NCBI RefSeq assembly: GCF_029360705.1
Contig: NZ_JARKMX010000014.1
Location: forward strand, 1-64,000
Direction: 5' to 3'
Source of the DNA: Paraflavitalea pollutisoli
GTDB taxonomy: Bacteria > Bacteroidota > Bacteroidia > Chitinophagales > Chitinophagaceae
Length of the DNA: 64,000 nucleotides
A program made the position numbers and the translations under genes. This document shows, piece by piece, positions 1 through 7,342 of this stretch; the stretch's first letter is position 1; each line of letters opens with the position of its first letter. The notes beneath the pieces were generated by a model. The model did not search any database. It saw nothing but the letters and a program-made list of their open reading frames with translations, and was not told where the DNA came from.

Positions 1-131
1 TTACGCAATACCTGTTCATAGGCACGGCGTATGTTGCGATTATCCAGTATACGTGCTAGTAACTCCATTAGCCATTGCTTTTTTTTCTCGTCGCTTTGTT
101 TCGTATTTTCTTCAAAACCACTGCTCAGCAC
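1..131 (-). CDS. ltrA: Group II intron reverse transcriptase/maturase, N-terminal fragment
   Basis: Minus-strand reading frame open to the window edge. The residues MELLARILDNRNIRRAYEQV match the N-terminal RT-0 region of group II intron-encoded proteins, where the sequence before a following KGAxGVDGM motif is typical. The protein would reverse transcribe and help splice the surrounding intron. A GTG at 131 is the first possible start after an in-frame stop. An ATG at 68 is the alternative. Only about 43 residues are visible, so catalytic residues and intactness cannot be judged. Confidence 0.75.
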   Translation of the reverse strand, partial: MLSSGFEENTKQSDEKKKQWLMELLARILDNRNIRRAYEQVLR

Positions 132-648
132 TGATTAATACGCTCAGGCTTCCGGCCTTACCCTTTTAATTCAGTCTCACCTTAGAGTGAGTTTTCTGCT
201 TTCATCACAGTGATTCCAGTTCCATGACTACTCCGCAGCATTCTGATGTCTGGGCCTTCCCTGTTTAGGCCACAGGTACTACTTCCAGAGCTGACTTCTG
301 CCAAACCTGATATACCATCTCTGATATTCATTGCCCCTTTAGGATACGCGTCTCCCGCCGGCAGCAGTTGGGCAGATATCCCCAGGTAAGACCTTACACT
401 TTCATCCCATGTGTCCGCTGTATTTACATCATAGAGGTTCCGGATAGTTTAGGACTTTAGCTTGCTTAGCAGCCTTGTCCACCTCTTGATGCCTTGTATA
501 CAGTTTCTGTTCGTCGGACCGGGACTTTGCCGCAGGCTTCCTTCAGATTCCACCTCGCGGTGGACACCCTTGCCATTGGCTAACGGTTCCCACTATCAAG
601 GCCCGTAGAGGACTCCCACCTCCAAGTTTAAGATCATGCTGGGCACAC
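1..648 (-). mobile_element. Group II intron, 5' part (continues off the left edge)
   Basis: Read on the minus strand, the intron begins at 648 with GTGTGCCCAGCATG, a typical group II 5' end (GUGYG). It continues with the conserved domain I stretch around 537-575, which contains AAGGGTGTCCACCGCGAGG followed by GGAATCTGAAGGAAGC, as in bacterial ribozymes with encoded maturases. About 520 nt of RNA precede the reverse transcriptase reading frame. Domains V and VI and the 3' splice site lie beyond the left edge. The 5' exon is a hairpin terminator, an insertion preference known for class C introns. I did not assign the structural class. Confidence 0.85.
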
Positions 649-652
649 CAAG

Positions 653-689
653 AGAACGGGTGCTTCCAGCGAAGCACCCGTTCTTTTTT
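653..689. terminator. Bidirectional hairpin terminator flanking the intron
   Basis: A perfect 14-bp stem (AGAACGGGTGCTTC at 653-666 pairing with 671-684) with a 4-nt loop is followed on the plus strand by a run of T. On the minus strand the same stem is followed by CTTG and then directly by the intron 5' end. It therefore serves as the intron's insertion landmark. Confidence 0.75.
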
Positions 690-774
690 AAAGACGGTGC
701 GGCCACCGCGTCATGAGGACGAGCCCTGAGCATTATTTCGATCACCATCCGCCCGAACAGATCACCGGCGTACC

Positions 775-810
775 GCGTAGTTTGACCCAAGTAGCGTACA
801 GTTTTGACCG
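775..810. repeat. Short direct repeats resembling an IS21-type terminus
   Basis: Two near-copies of GCGTA(CA)GTTT(T)GACC occur 19 nt apart, at 775-787 and 794-809. Multiple short repeats of this style occur at the ends of IS21-like elements. No transposase gene is present on either side, so this is at most a remnant end. The assignment rests on resemblance only. Confidence 0.25.
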
Positions 811-882
811 GTAACCGGGTATTTTTGGTGGCCTACAAGCTAAATAGCTTGTTTACTTCGTATATAGACAAAGGCTTCTGAC

Positions 883-1560
883 GTGAACAAAGTAGTATTG
901 TTCCTATACCTTTGTCTGTCTATACATTGCACCAAAATGACAAAGGAAAGGAACCAACCCAACCAAACCTACCTCGCCCTGGGCGACTCATATACCATTG
1001 GCGAAGGTGTACCGGAGGCGGAGAATTTTCCGCACCAGGCTGTTCAGCTATTGAACAAGGCCGGACATCCATTCAGCAAACCTACCATTATTGCCAAGAC
1101 CGGCTGGACGACAGACGAACTGACGGCCGGCATCGCGGCGGCCAATCCGCCGGGTCCTTACAATATCGTGTCGTTGCTGATCGGGGTCAACAACCAGTAC
1201 CGTGGTCGCAGCAGTGAGGAGTACAAGGGCGAGTTTGAAGGATTGTTGCTGAAAGCGATTGCCTATGCAGGTGGCAACAACAACCATGTATTTGTGTTAT
1301 CGATCCCTGATTGGGGAGTTACGCCGTTTGCCGAGGGGCGCGATCGTGCGCAGATCGCTTTGGAGATCGACCAATTCAATGCGATCAACCAGGCGGTAGC
1401 GGCGCAATACAAGGTACACTATATCGACATTACACCCGGTACGCGCGAAGCAGCGACCGATCGTACATTACTCACCTCCGACAATCTCCATCCATCGGGT
1501 AAAGATTATGAACGCTGGGCCGAAAAGTTGGCAACAGGGATCGGAAACCTGGAGAATTAA
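883..1560 (+). CDS. Exported SGNH/GDSL hydrolase
   Basis: 225-aa protein of the SGNH hydrolase family, serine esterases acting on lipids or acylated sugars. Block I is ALGDSYTIGEG with the nucleophile Ser, block III is the GVNNQY region, and the C-terminal block is DNLHPSGKDYERWA with the catalytic Asp and His. The N-terminus MNKVVLFLYLCLSIHCTK looks like a lipoprotein signal with Cys16 as the lipid-bearing residue, although a basic residue appears only at position 3. That signal is the reason for choosing the GTG start at 883 over the ATG at 937. A TAnnTTTG-like box (907-914) lies inside the reading frame, so a shorter cytoplasmic form from 937 cannot be excluded. The substrate is unknown. 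Confidence 0.85.
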   Translation: MNKVVLFLYLCLSIHCTKMTKERNQPNQTYLALGDSYTIGEGVPEAENFPHQAVQLLNKAGHPFSKPTIIAKTGWTTDELTAGIAAANPPGPYNIVSLLIGVNNQYRGRSSEEYKGEFEGLLLKAIAYAGGNNNHVFVLSIPDWGVTPFAEGRDRAQIALEIDQFNAINQAVAAQYKVHYIDITPGTREAATDRTLLTSDNLHPSGKDYERWAEKLATGIGNLEN

Positions 1561-1625
1561 GTATTCACCGTCCTGCCAAAACCAGGTGCTTAGCGATATC
1601 GTATATGCGCGGGTAAGTCTTTCAC

Positions 1626-2195
1626 ATGACAAACTCGGAGCATTGTTATTTATTTCAGGAGAAACTTGACAACGAAAATGCCAGTTATTATTTCGTTAGC
1701 AACGGATACCGTAGATTATTGAAAGTTGTTCAATATACTTATGTGGGAATAAACCGTGAACGGCCTACCTATAATTTTGGTTTTGGAACGCTGAATCTGG
1801 ACAATGGCACGTTGCAAGACATGGATATTTCTGCCAATGGTGATGCTTATAAAGTCTTTAATACAGTTTTAAACACCGTTCTGGATTTCCTTAAACGCTT
1901 TCCGGGTGCCATGATAATGGTAGAAGGAAGTGATAGCAATACACTATATCCTGATTTATGTTGGCTCACTTGTAACAAAAACTGTGCACCCCCTCACTGC
2001 CGGAATCAACATCGAAGGATAAAACTTTACAAATCATTTCTAAATAAGAACTATGATTTGTTATCAAAGGAATATCAATTTTGCGGAGGCGTAAAAAACA
2101 CTCATAATGAATATGTTATGGAGGAATATCGAAGAAACAACAACTATGAATCTATTTTCTTTATTCAGAAACAATTAGCTAATTTTATGATATGA
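1626..2195 (+). CDS. DUF6934 family protein with a Cys-rich insertion
   Basis: 189-aa protein recognised as DUF6934 from the ordered motifs YNFGFG (about 49-54), DISANGDAYKVFNTVL (about 67-82), FLKRFPGAMIMVEGS (about 88-102) and RIKLYKSFL (about 131-139). The family is widespread in Bacteroidota and its function is unknown. As I recall the family, the conserved GS and R(T/I)xLY motifs lie close together. Here about 25 residues with C-x3-C-x3-C-x4-C (Cys112, 116, 120, 125) separate them. The gene is visibly AT-richer than its neighbours and lies beside mobile DNA, which suggests transfer. Its stop overlaps the start of a 57-codon gene. Confidence 0.7.
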   Translation: MTNSEHCYLFQEKLDNENASYYFVSNGYRRLLKVVQYTYVGINRERPTYNFGFGTLNLDNGTLQDMDISANGDAYKVFNTVLNTVLDFLKRFPGAMIMVEGSDSNTLYPDLCWLTCNKNCAPPHCRNQHRRIKLYKSFLNKNYDLLSKEYQFCGGVKNTHNEYVMEEYRRNNNYESIFFIQKQLANFMI

Positions 2196-2365
2196 AAAGC
2201 GTAAAGAAAATTCCACCCAACATGTCGGATACCGAAACGAAGGATTTTCTGAAGCAAGTAGCCCAAACGTTTGCAGGAGTGAATCACTTTCCCGAAAAAA
2301 CAGCCCTTGCGCGTGAGATCTTAAAGAATACAAAGTTCCCACCAATCCCTAAACCTAAAGCCTGA
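2192..2365 (+). CDS. Small hypothetical protein overlapping DUF6934
   Basis: 57-aa reading frame whose ATG at 2192 overlaps the TGA of the DUF6934 gene (ATGA), so the two are probably translationally coupled. It begins MKSVKKIPPNMSDTETKDF, followed by a helix-forming segment, and ends with the Pro-rich KFPPIPKPKA. There is no signal peptide or membrane segment. I do not recognise a family. The tight overlap with a conserved unknown suggests a two-gene module. Partner or antitoxin roles are inference only. Confidence 0.6.
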   Translation: MKSVKKIPPNMSDTETKDFLKQVAQTFAGVNHFPEKTALAREILKNTKFPPIPKPKA

Positions 2366-2428
2366 CCTTCGGGGGAGATACAGCCATGCATGACAGCCAA
2401 GTCCAATTACAGCACTAAACTATTCAAT

Positions 2429-2686
2429 TTAGTTGTTGAGGCCCCTCACCACTTTCTCCTTCTTAACCGCCTTCAGTGAATTGATAAGGCCCAGCAGGAT
2501 CGGTGTCATAGCCCCGGGAATGAAAACCAGCGCTACAAATTTGTTTCCCTTTTGGGTCATTAAGAGTAGGCCAAGAGCCAGGAGAATCAGATTACCAATC
2601 CCCAGCGCATAAAAGGCCACTTTCAGCATCTTCTCGTTTTTCAGTAATTCTTCCTTACTCATCTCGTGGCGTTTCTTCGAAGCCAT
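2429..2686 (-). CDS. Small two-helix membrane protein
   Basis: 85-aa protein starting MASKKRHEMSKEELLKNEKM. A charged cytoplasmic N-terminus of about 22 residues is followed by two hydrophobic helices (FYALGIGNLILLALGLLLM, then FVALVFIPGAMTPILLGLI) and a basic tail. The frame is open upstream to 2743, but a clear promoter lies at 2713-2743, so translation from 2686 is preferred. It is divergent from the HxlR regulator gene, with only about 70 bp between the two starts, so the regulator may control it. Family not recognised. Confidence 0.65.
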   Translation of the reverse strand: MASKKRHEMSKEELLKNEKMLKVAFYALGIGNLILLALGLLLMTQKGNKFVALVFIPGAMTPILLGLINSLKAVKKEKVVRGLNN

Positions 2687-2712
2687 ACAGTCGGTTATTT
2701 TGGTTAATTTCG

Positions 2713-2743
2713 CAAAGTTGAACCGAATTCGTTTACCCTGCAA
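2713..2743 (-). promoter_or_regulatory. Bacteroidota-type promoter of the small membrane protein
   Basis: On the minus strand TTG (2743-2741), a 20-nt spacer and CAACTTTG (2720-2713) approximate the TTG / TAnnTTTG consensus. Transcription would start near 2706, inside the longer open frame, which settles the start codon at 2686. Confidence 0.5.
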
Positions 2744-2757
2744 GCAGTCAGAAATTT

Positions 2758-3075
2758 ATGACTACACCACAATCTAATCCCGAAGAAGAAACCTGTCCGG
2801 CACAAGCCCTGCTCAAATCCCTGTCTGGCAAAAACAAAGCCGCCATATTCCGGTTGGCCGTATCAGCCCCGCTGCGCTTCAGTAGCCTCCTGCGCCAGAT
2901 ACCAGGCTCCAACAAACAATCATTGACTGTCGCCCTGCGCGAAATGGAAGCAGAAGCCTTATTACAACGGGTTGTCGTGCAGGAAAAGCCGTTGCATGTA
3001 GAATACGTACTGACCCCCAAAGGACAATTGCTCATCCCCGTCTTCGAACAACTGGAAAAGCTTAGTCAGGAGTAA
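2758..3075 (+). CDS. HxlR-family winged-helix transcriptional regulator
   Basis: 105-aa protein with the usual HxlR layout: a conserved Cys near the N-terminus (Cys13), LLKSLSGKNKAAIFRLA, then RFSSLLRQIPGSNKQSLTVAL as the recognition region, ALLQRVVVQEKPLHVEY as the wing, and LTPKGQLLIPVFEQLE as the dimerising helix. HxlR proteins bind DNA as dimers and often sense thiol or aldehyde stress through the N-terminal Cys. The canonical GKW is GKN here. It is divergent from the small membrane protein gene, a likely target. Confidence 0.88.
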   Translation: MTTPQSNPEEETCPAQALLKSLSGKNKAAIFRLAVSAPLRFSSLLRQIPGSNKQSLTVALREMEAEALLQRVVVQEKPLHVEYVLTPKGQLLIPVFEQLEKLSQE

Positions 3076-3260
3076 CTCCATGTACCAGATTGTCCATCGC
3101 TGTAAAAAAACTCTCCCTACCCGGTAAACGGGCAGCAGATCAAACCGCCATCATACAACCATCCTCCGCTGCCTGATCCGGCAATGGCAACACTCCATAC
3201 AGTTTGGATACAGACTCCAGGTGAAAATCGCTTACCTTTCCCTTCACCAATTCTAGTTGT

Positions 3261-4415
3261 ATGAGATCATGCGCACTTCTCATCGCATCACTCCTGACCC
3301 TGGCTGCCACCGCACAAACCAAACAACGCGCCCGCGCCCTGGGTGTACCTTTCGATGGCACCACCGGCCCGCTCAATGCCATCACCGATGTACCAGGTAT
3401 ACTGGTCGGTTATAAAACGATCATTAAAGGGAAAGCCGATAGCCTCATCAGGGGTAAAGGCCCCGTTCGCACCGGCGTGACCGTCATACTGCCCAAAGGC
3501 AAAAGTCTGGAAGGGTATCCTGCCGGTTGGTTCTCCCTCAACGGAGACGGCGAAATGACCGGCATTCCTTACATCGATGATTACGGAAGGGGCTACGGCG
3601 CCATTGGTATTACCAATACCAACAGTGTAGGTACCGTACGGGACGCCATTGGCCAGTGGAATACCAAAGAGTTCTCCTCGGGCAACTCGCTCGACTTTGC
3701 CTTTTCCATGCCCATCGTGGCTGAGACCTTCGATGGTATGCTCAATGATATCAATGGATTTCATGTAAAAACCCAGGATGTATGGGATGCCCTCGACAGC
3801 GCACATGGAGGCGCCATTGCCGAAGGCAATGTAGGCGGAGGTACCGGGATGTCGCTGTTTGGTTTTAAAGGGGGAAGCGGTACGGCCTCGCGTGTAATCA
3901 GGATCGATAGTACCAGCTATACCGTGGGCGTTTTTGTCCAGGCCAATTTTGGCGGCCGCAAATTCCTGAACGTAGCCGGTGTGCCCGTAGGCAAAGAGAT
4001 CACCGACCTGCGGCCCGTAGTGAACATGAAAGAAAAGAAAGACGGCTCCATCATTGTGGTCATCGCTACCGACGCGCCATTGATGCCCCTGCAACTGAAA
4101 CAGGTGGCCAAACGGGCCGTCATTGGCATAGCGCGCACCGGCGGCTGGGCCAGCAATGGCTCGGGTGACATTTTCGTCGCTTTGAGCACCCATCAACCAG
4201 GTTTAAAAGGCTCCCTTGAGCAATGGAGTACCGTACACAAAGAAATGATGGACCCTATTTACCTGGCCACCGCCGAAGCCACGGAAGAAGCCATTATCAA
4301 CGTGCTGCTGGCCGCCGAGACCATGCAGGGCATCAATGGCAATACCTGGCATGCCCTGCCCCATGACCGGCTGGTACAGGTGCTGAAGCAATACAACCGG
4401 TTCAACAAGCGATAA
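3261..4415 (+). CDS. P1-family (DmpA/S58) aminopeptidase, exported
   Basis: 384-aa Ntn-type aminopeptidase of the DmpA / BapA group, which removes N-terminal residues from peptides, often D- or beta-amino acids. A signal peptide (MRSCALLIASLLTLAATAQ) is followed by the family start (LGVPFDGTTGPLNAITDVPG), GITNTNSVGTVRDA and EGNVGGGTGM. The self-cleavage motif ASNGSGDIFVALST has the expected nucleophile Ser301 after Gly300, which would give a large alpha and a small beta chain. The length is normal for the family. The ATG at 3261 is chosen because it gives a clean signal peptide. It appears monocistronic. Confidence 0.88.
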   Translation: MRSCALLIASLLTLAATAQTKQRARALGVPFDGTTGPLNAITDVPGILVGYKTIIKGKADSLIRGKGPVRTGVTVILPKGKSLEGYPAGWFSLNGDGEMTGIPYIDDYGRGYGAIGITNTNSVGTVRDAIGQWNTKEFSSGNSLDFAFSMPIVAETFDGMLNDINGFHVKTQDVWDALDSAHGGAIAEGNVGGGTGMSLFGFKGGSGTASRVIRIDSTSYTVGVFVQANFGGRKFLNVAGVPVGKEITDLRPVVNMKEKKDGSIIVVIATDAPLMPLQLKQVAKRAVIGIARTGGWASNGSGDIFVALSTHQPGLKGSLEQWSTVHKEMMDPIYLATAEATEEAIINVLLAAETMQGINGNTWHALPHDRLVQVLKQYNRFNKR

Positions 4416-4603
4416 ACAATGGGTAAAACGGGCTGCCTGGTCGCCCACACCACCACCATACATTCCCGATCCATCGGCCAACCTTGGGTCAAGTGCGCTT
4501 TAACTCCGATAGATCACCGATGGATGGTGCATGGATAGTCCCGGCTTGGGCGGCTGCGCCTGCCCCTTCCCTGGCAGCTACAAGAACGTGCGCCCTACTT
4601 TCA

Positions 4604-4642
4604 TACCTACCTGTCTAGGATCCCGTACCTACCTGCCTAGGA
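4604..4642. repeat. 17-nt direct repeat in an intergenic region
   Basis: TACCTACCTGTCTAGGA (4604-4620) recurs at 4626-4642 with one mismatch, five bases apart. It lies in the 289-nt gap between the peptidase and the next gene, where nothing else was recognised. Its role is unknown. Confidence 0.5.
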
Positions 4643-4704
4643 CCTCACCACATGGGTTGATGCCACCCTTTACCCGTGCAGTATATTTACCGTTAAGATG
4701 AACC

Positions 4705-5235
4705 ATGGCAAGATTCGACGGCATACCTGCTTTTACGGGCTCCATTGGCCCGGTGTGCATCTACCAGATGCATGGACGCTACTTCATGCGTACGCGCAGC
4801 AATCTTACCGGCGAGCGAGTCAAAACAGATCCTGCCTTCCGGAAAACCATGCAGTATGCCGGTCTATTGAGCCGGGCGTCGAAAATTGCGTCGATCGTAT
4901 ATGGAGAAGTCAACCCCGACAAGAAACAGCATACCCTGTACAGAAAGCTAACCGGGGAAGCAATGTGTTGGCTGCGCTACCAGTGGGCCGAGGGTGAGAT
5001 CATTGATTTTCTTCGCCAGCAATATGGCCAATCGGGCGTTATCGAGGTATACCCAAAGGTATCGTTGAATCGCCCCTACGGCCGGCAAACACCCATCCTG
5101 CAGCCGGGCAAACCCTCACTCGGGGGGTGCTCCGCAAAAAAAGAGCCGTTTAAAACCCTTTTTGGCAAACAGGAATACCAGCTTCGGCGACGTGCTGTCA
5201 ATAAGTTAATTATCGACTATGAGTGGGCTACTTAG
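4705..5235 (+). CDS. Conserved hypothetical protein
   Basis: 176-aa basic soluble protein. The N-terminal pattern (MARFDGIPAFTGSIGPVCIY, then YFMRTRSNLTGERVKTDPAFR and YAGLLSRASKIASIVY) resembles short uncharacterised proteins common in Chitinophagaceae and related groups. No catalytic motif, signal peptide or membrane helix is visible. An in-phase-shifted ATG at 4698 gives no sensible product, so 4705 is preferred. The C-terminus (YQLRRRAVNKLIIDYEWAT) is charged. Function unknown. Confidence 0.65.
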   Translation: MARFDGIPAFTGSIGPVCIYQMHGRYFMRTRSNLTGERVKTDPAFRKTMQYAGLLSRASKIASIVYGEVNPDKKQHTLYRKLTGEAMCWLRYQWAEGEIIDFLRQQYGQSGVIEVYPKVSLNRPYGRQTPILQPGKPSLGGCSAKKEPFKTLFGKQEYQLRRRAVNKLIIDYEWAT

Positions 5236-5245
5236 GCCATTAGGC

Positions 5246-5275
5246 TTGTTAGTTCGCATTTTTCTACTAAACTTG
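5246..5275 (+). promoter_or_regulatory. Bacteroidota-type promoter
   Basis: TTG (5246-5248), 19 nt, TAAACTTG (5268-5275). It lies downstream of the ATG at 5219 and upstream of the ATG at 5300, so it supports 5300 as the start of the following membrane protein gene. Confidence 0.5.
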
Positions 5276-5299
5276 CGACTTCAATCGCCCGTTTCCACC

Positions 5300-5851
5300 A
5301 TGGATATGCAACAAACACCACCGACAACGTCCGCACCCCAGGCTCCATTAGCTACTGGCACACCATACGCTAAACTCAGCTGGCGGGAAAAGTTTGCCGG
5401 TATCATCGTGTTGTTCATCGGGTTCGTGTACCTCTTCGTGCAGGTCAGCAGTTTCCTATCGTCTAAGGCCGATACCTTCTCTGTCAACGAAGGCGATATA
5501 CACATCAGCTCCAGTGAACTGATGAACCATGTACGTTCTATTGTATCCATCATATTGGCCTTACTGGGTGGCTGGTTGCTGCTCAACGGTAAAAAAGCTG
5601 GTTGGGTAATCTCCGTGCCCTTGTTGCTGCTCATCCTGACCATCGCCACCTGGTTGATGATCGCTTACTATCCGCTGGCCGATAACCTAAGCAAAATACT
5701 CGGCGGAACGGTGGTCTTCCTGATCCTGCTCGCACTCCTGTTTCTGATCCTACCATCCGCCAGAAAAAAATATAAGGTCACCCGGATTACTGTGATCTCC
5801 ATGGTGACCTTACTCGTATTATTGGCCGCAATGTATTTCTTTATGCAATAA
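5300..5851 (+). CDS. Hypothetical four-helix membrane protein
   Basis: 183-aa protein starting MDMQQTPPTTSAPQAP, with a Pro/Thr-rich cytoplasmic leader and then four hydrophobic segments (FAGIIVLFIGFVYLFVQV; IVSIILALLGGWLLL; VISVPLLLLILTIATWLMIAYY; ILGGTVVFLILLALLFLIL) and a last hydrophobic stretch at the C-terminus (VTLLVLLAAMYFFM). The start follows from the promoter at 5246-5275. The frame also runs back to 5219, overlapping the preceding gene, but that extension has no conserved look. No family recognised. It converges with the DUF4407 gene. Confidence 0.6.
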   Translation: MDMQQTPPTTSAPQAPLATGTPYAKLSWREKFAGIIVLFIGFVYLFVQVSSFLSSKADTFSVNEGDIHISSSELMNHVRSIVSIILALLGGWLLLNGKKAGWVISVPLLLLILTIATWLMIAYYPLADNLSKILGGTVVFLILLALLFLILPSARKKYKVTRITVISMVTLLVLLAAMYFFMQ

Positions 5852-5862
5852 GGCGGTAGCGA

Positions 5863-7125
5863 TTACAGCACATCTCCCTCATCTACCTGGTAGCGCTCCT
5901 TGATCTTGCGCATCACTTCATCCATCGAAGCACGGTGATCCCGTGGATTCCACTCACCACGCTCCCACTTCTCGAGCTCCTCGTCGATGTGTTTTTGCTG
6001 TAAAGCGGAAAGCTTATCTGTTAACTGGTCCGACACTTCCTTTTGCTTGCGGTAGAAAGCCTTCTTCTTTTCAGAAGTCAATTCTTTGTCTTTGCGCATC
6101 TCATTTTCAGCTGCAGCCATTTGTGTCAATTCTTCCTTGGCCAGCGCAATATCATAAGGACCTACGGGCATGATCAGTTTTGAAACGATCGGCCCCACCT
6201 CGATCAGGATGATCAGCAGCGACAATAGCAAACTCGTCCAGAACACACTGCTTTCTTCAGAAGCCAGGTCAGATAAGGCCTTGTTCCGTTCCAGGAAACC
6301 CACATTGGCCTTCGCTGCCGCTTCGTATTGTTTGCGTTTGTCTTCCAGGCCAGCTTTGGCACCAGCGAGGATACTATCTTGTTTGGCGATATCCACCTGC
6401 AACAGGGCCAACTCCGGACTGTACTGCTGGCGGGCCGTTTCAAAGGCGTTCATCTTCAGCCGGGTCAGGTTTTCAATGCCCCTCCTGCCCGATCCACCTG
6501 TACCATCCGCCTCCTGCACATACGACTGTTGCAGGCGGTGCAACGTATCTTCGATCGACAGTTTGCGGGTGATCAGCCGGTTGCGTTCCGCTTCCGTGGT
6601 CTGCATCAGCGCTTTGTTCTCCGCCTGCAGCAGACTGTCATTCAGCCGAATCTTCTTGTGAATATTCTCTACCACTTTGGTATCGATCTCCTTTTCGAAG
6701 ATCTTCAATTCGAGGGGCCGGGCAATGGTCACCCCGATCAGCAGCGCCAGCGCCACCCGTGGCACCGCCATCCAGGCCTGCTTGCGCGGACTGACCCCAT
6801 ACTTACGCATGGTAGACACCAGAAACCGGTCGAAGTTGAAGATGATAAGGCCCCACACCAGGGCGAAGACAAATGTCCACCCAATGCTGTTGAAGATGCT
6901 GTAGATCGCATAGCCGGAGGATACGGCAGCCAATACAAAGGTGGCGAGGATCACGCCTCCCAGGCCACTGTACTTGCTGTGTTCTGATGGAAATTGCTTG
7001 AGGAGTTGCTGATGTGCGCCGGCACACCACCACAAAAAATTCGAGTCGGATCGTTTTCCACTCCCCCCGCTGAAGGAGTCGTAGGCGTACAGGTCATTAC
7101 CCTGCACAGGTTCTTTGGCAGACAT
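5863..7125 (-). CDS. DUF4407 membrane protein
   Basis: 420-aa protein starting MSAKEPVQGNDLYAYDSF. It shows the DUF4407 pattern: a short soluble part with FLWWCAGAHQQLLKQFP, three closely spaced membrane helices (LGGVILATFVLAAVSSGYAIY, FVFALVWGLIIFNFDRFLV, VALALLIGVTIARPLELKIF), a long charged coiled-coil region in the middle, a fourth helix (VFWTSLLLSLLIILIEVGPI) and a charged C-terminal coil ending in an acidic tail. The N(F/L)DRF motif is characteristic. Its role is unknown. The frame is open to 7317, but the upstream 64 residues have no family similarity that I can see. Confidence 0.82.
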   Translation of the reverse strand: MSAKEPVQGNDLYAYDSFSGGSGKRSDSNFLWWCAGAHQQLLKQFPSEHSKYSGLGGVILATFVLAAVSSGYAIYSIFNSIGWTFVFALVWGLIIFNFDRFLVSTMRKYGVSPRKQAWMAVPRVALALLIGVTIARPLELKIFEKEIDTKVVENIHKKIRLNDSLLQAENKALMQTTEAERNRLITRKLSIEDTLHRLQQSYVQEADGTGGSGRRGIENLTRLKMNAFETARQQYSPELALLQVDIAKQDSILAGAKAGLEDKRKQYEAAAKANVGFLERNKALSDLASEESSVFWTSLLLSLLIILIEVGPIVSKLIMPVGPYDIALAKEELTQMAAAENEMRKDKELTSEKKKAFYRKQKEVSDQLTDKLSALQQKHIDEELEKWERGEWNPRDHRASMDEVMRKIKERYQVDEGDVL

Positions 7126-7342
7126 AAGAATGCTTTTAGGAAATAAATTGTAAAAGTTGAACGATAGCGGTTGAAGTGGAACGAGAATACAACGGCAAAT
7201 AACGGCAATAATTGCAAATGAAACGTGAAAACAGGTGGTAATTCGCCGATAATTCACCGGCAAAGACGACTGGCGCCAGCAGGTTGATAGCGGTACTATT
7301 CGGACCGATGCCGGCATAAGTATTCAACGCCTGGCTGGATAC

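Noticed and set aside
596-790. 64-aa minus-strand frame across the intron boundary
   Set aside because: It runs through the terminator hairpin, intron 5' end and possible IS end. No protein signature is present, so it is not a gene.
3288-4196. 302-aa minus-strand frame
   Set aside because: It lies wholly opposite the DmpA-like peptidase gene and has no recognisable family content. It follows from codon bias on the real strand.
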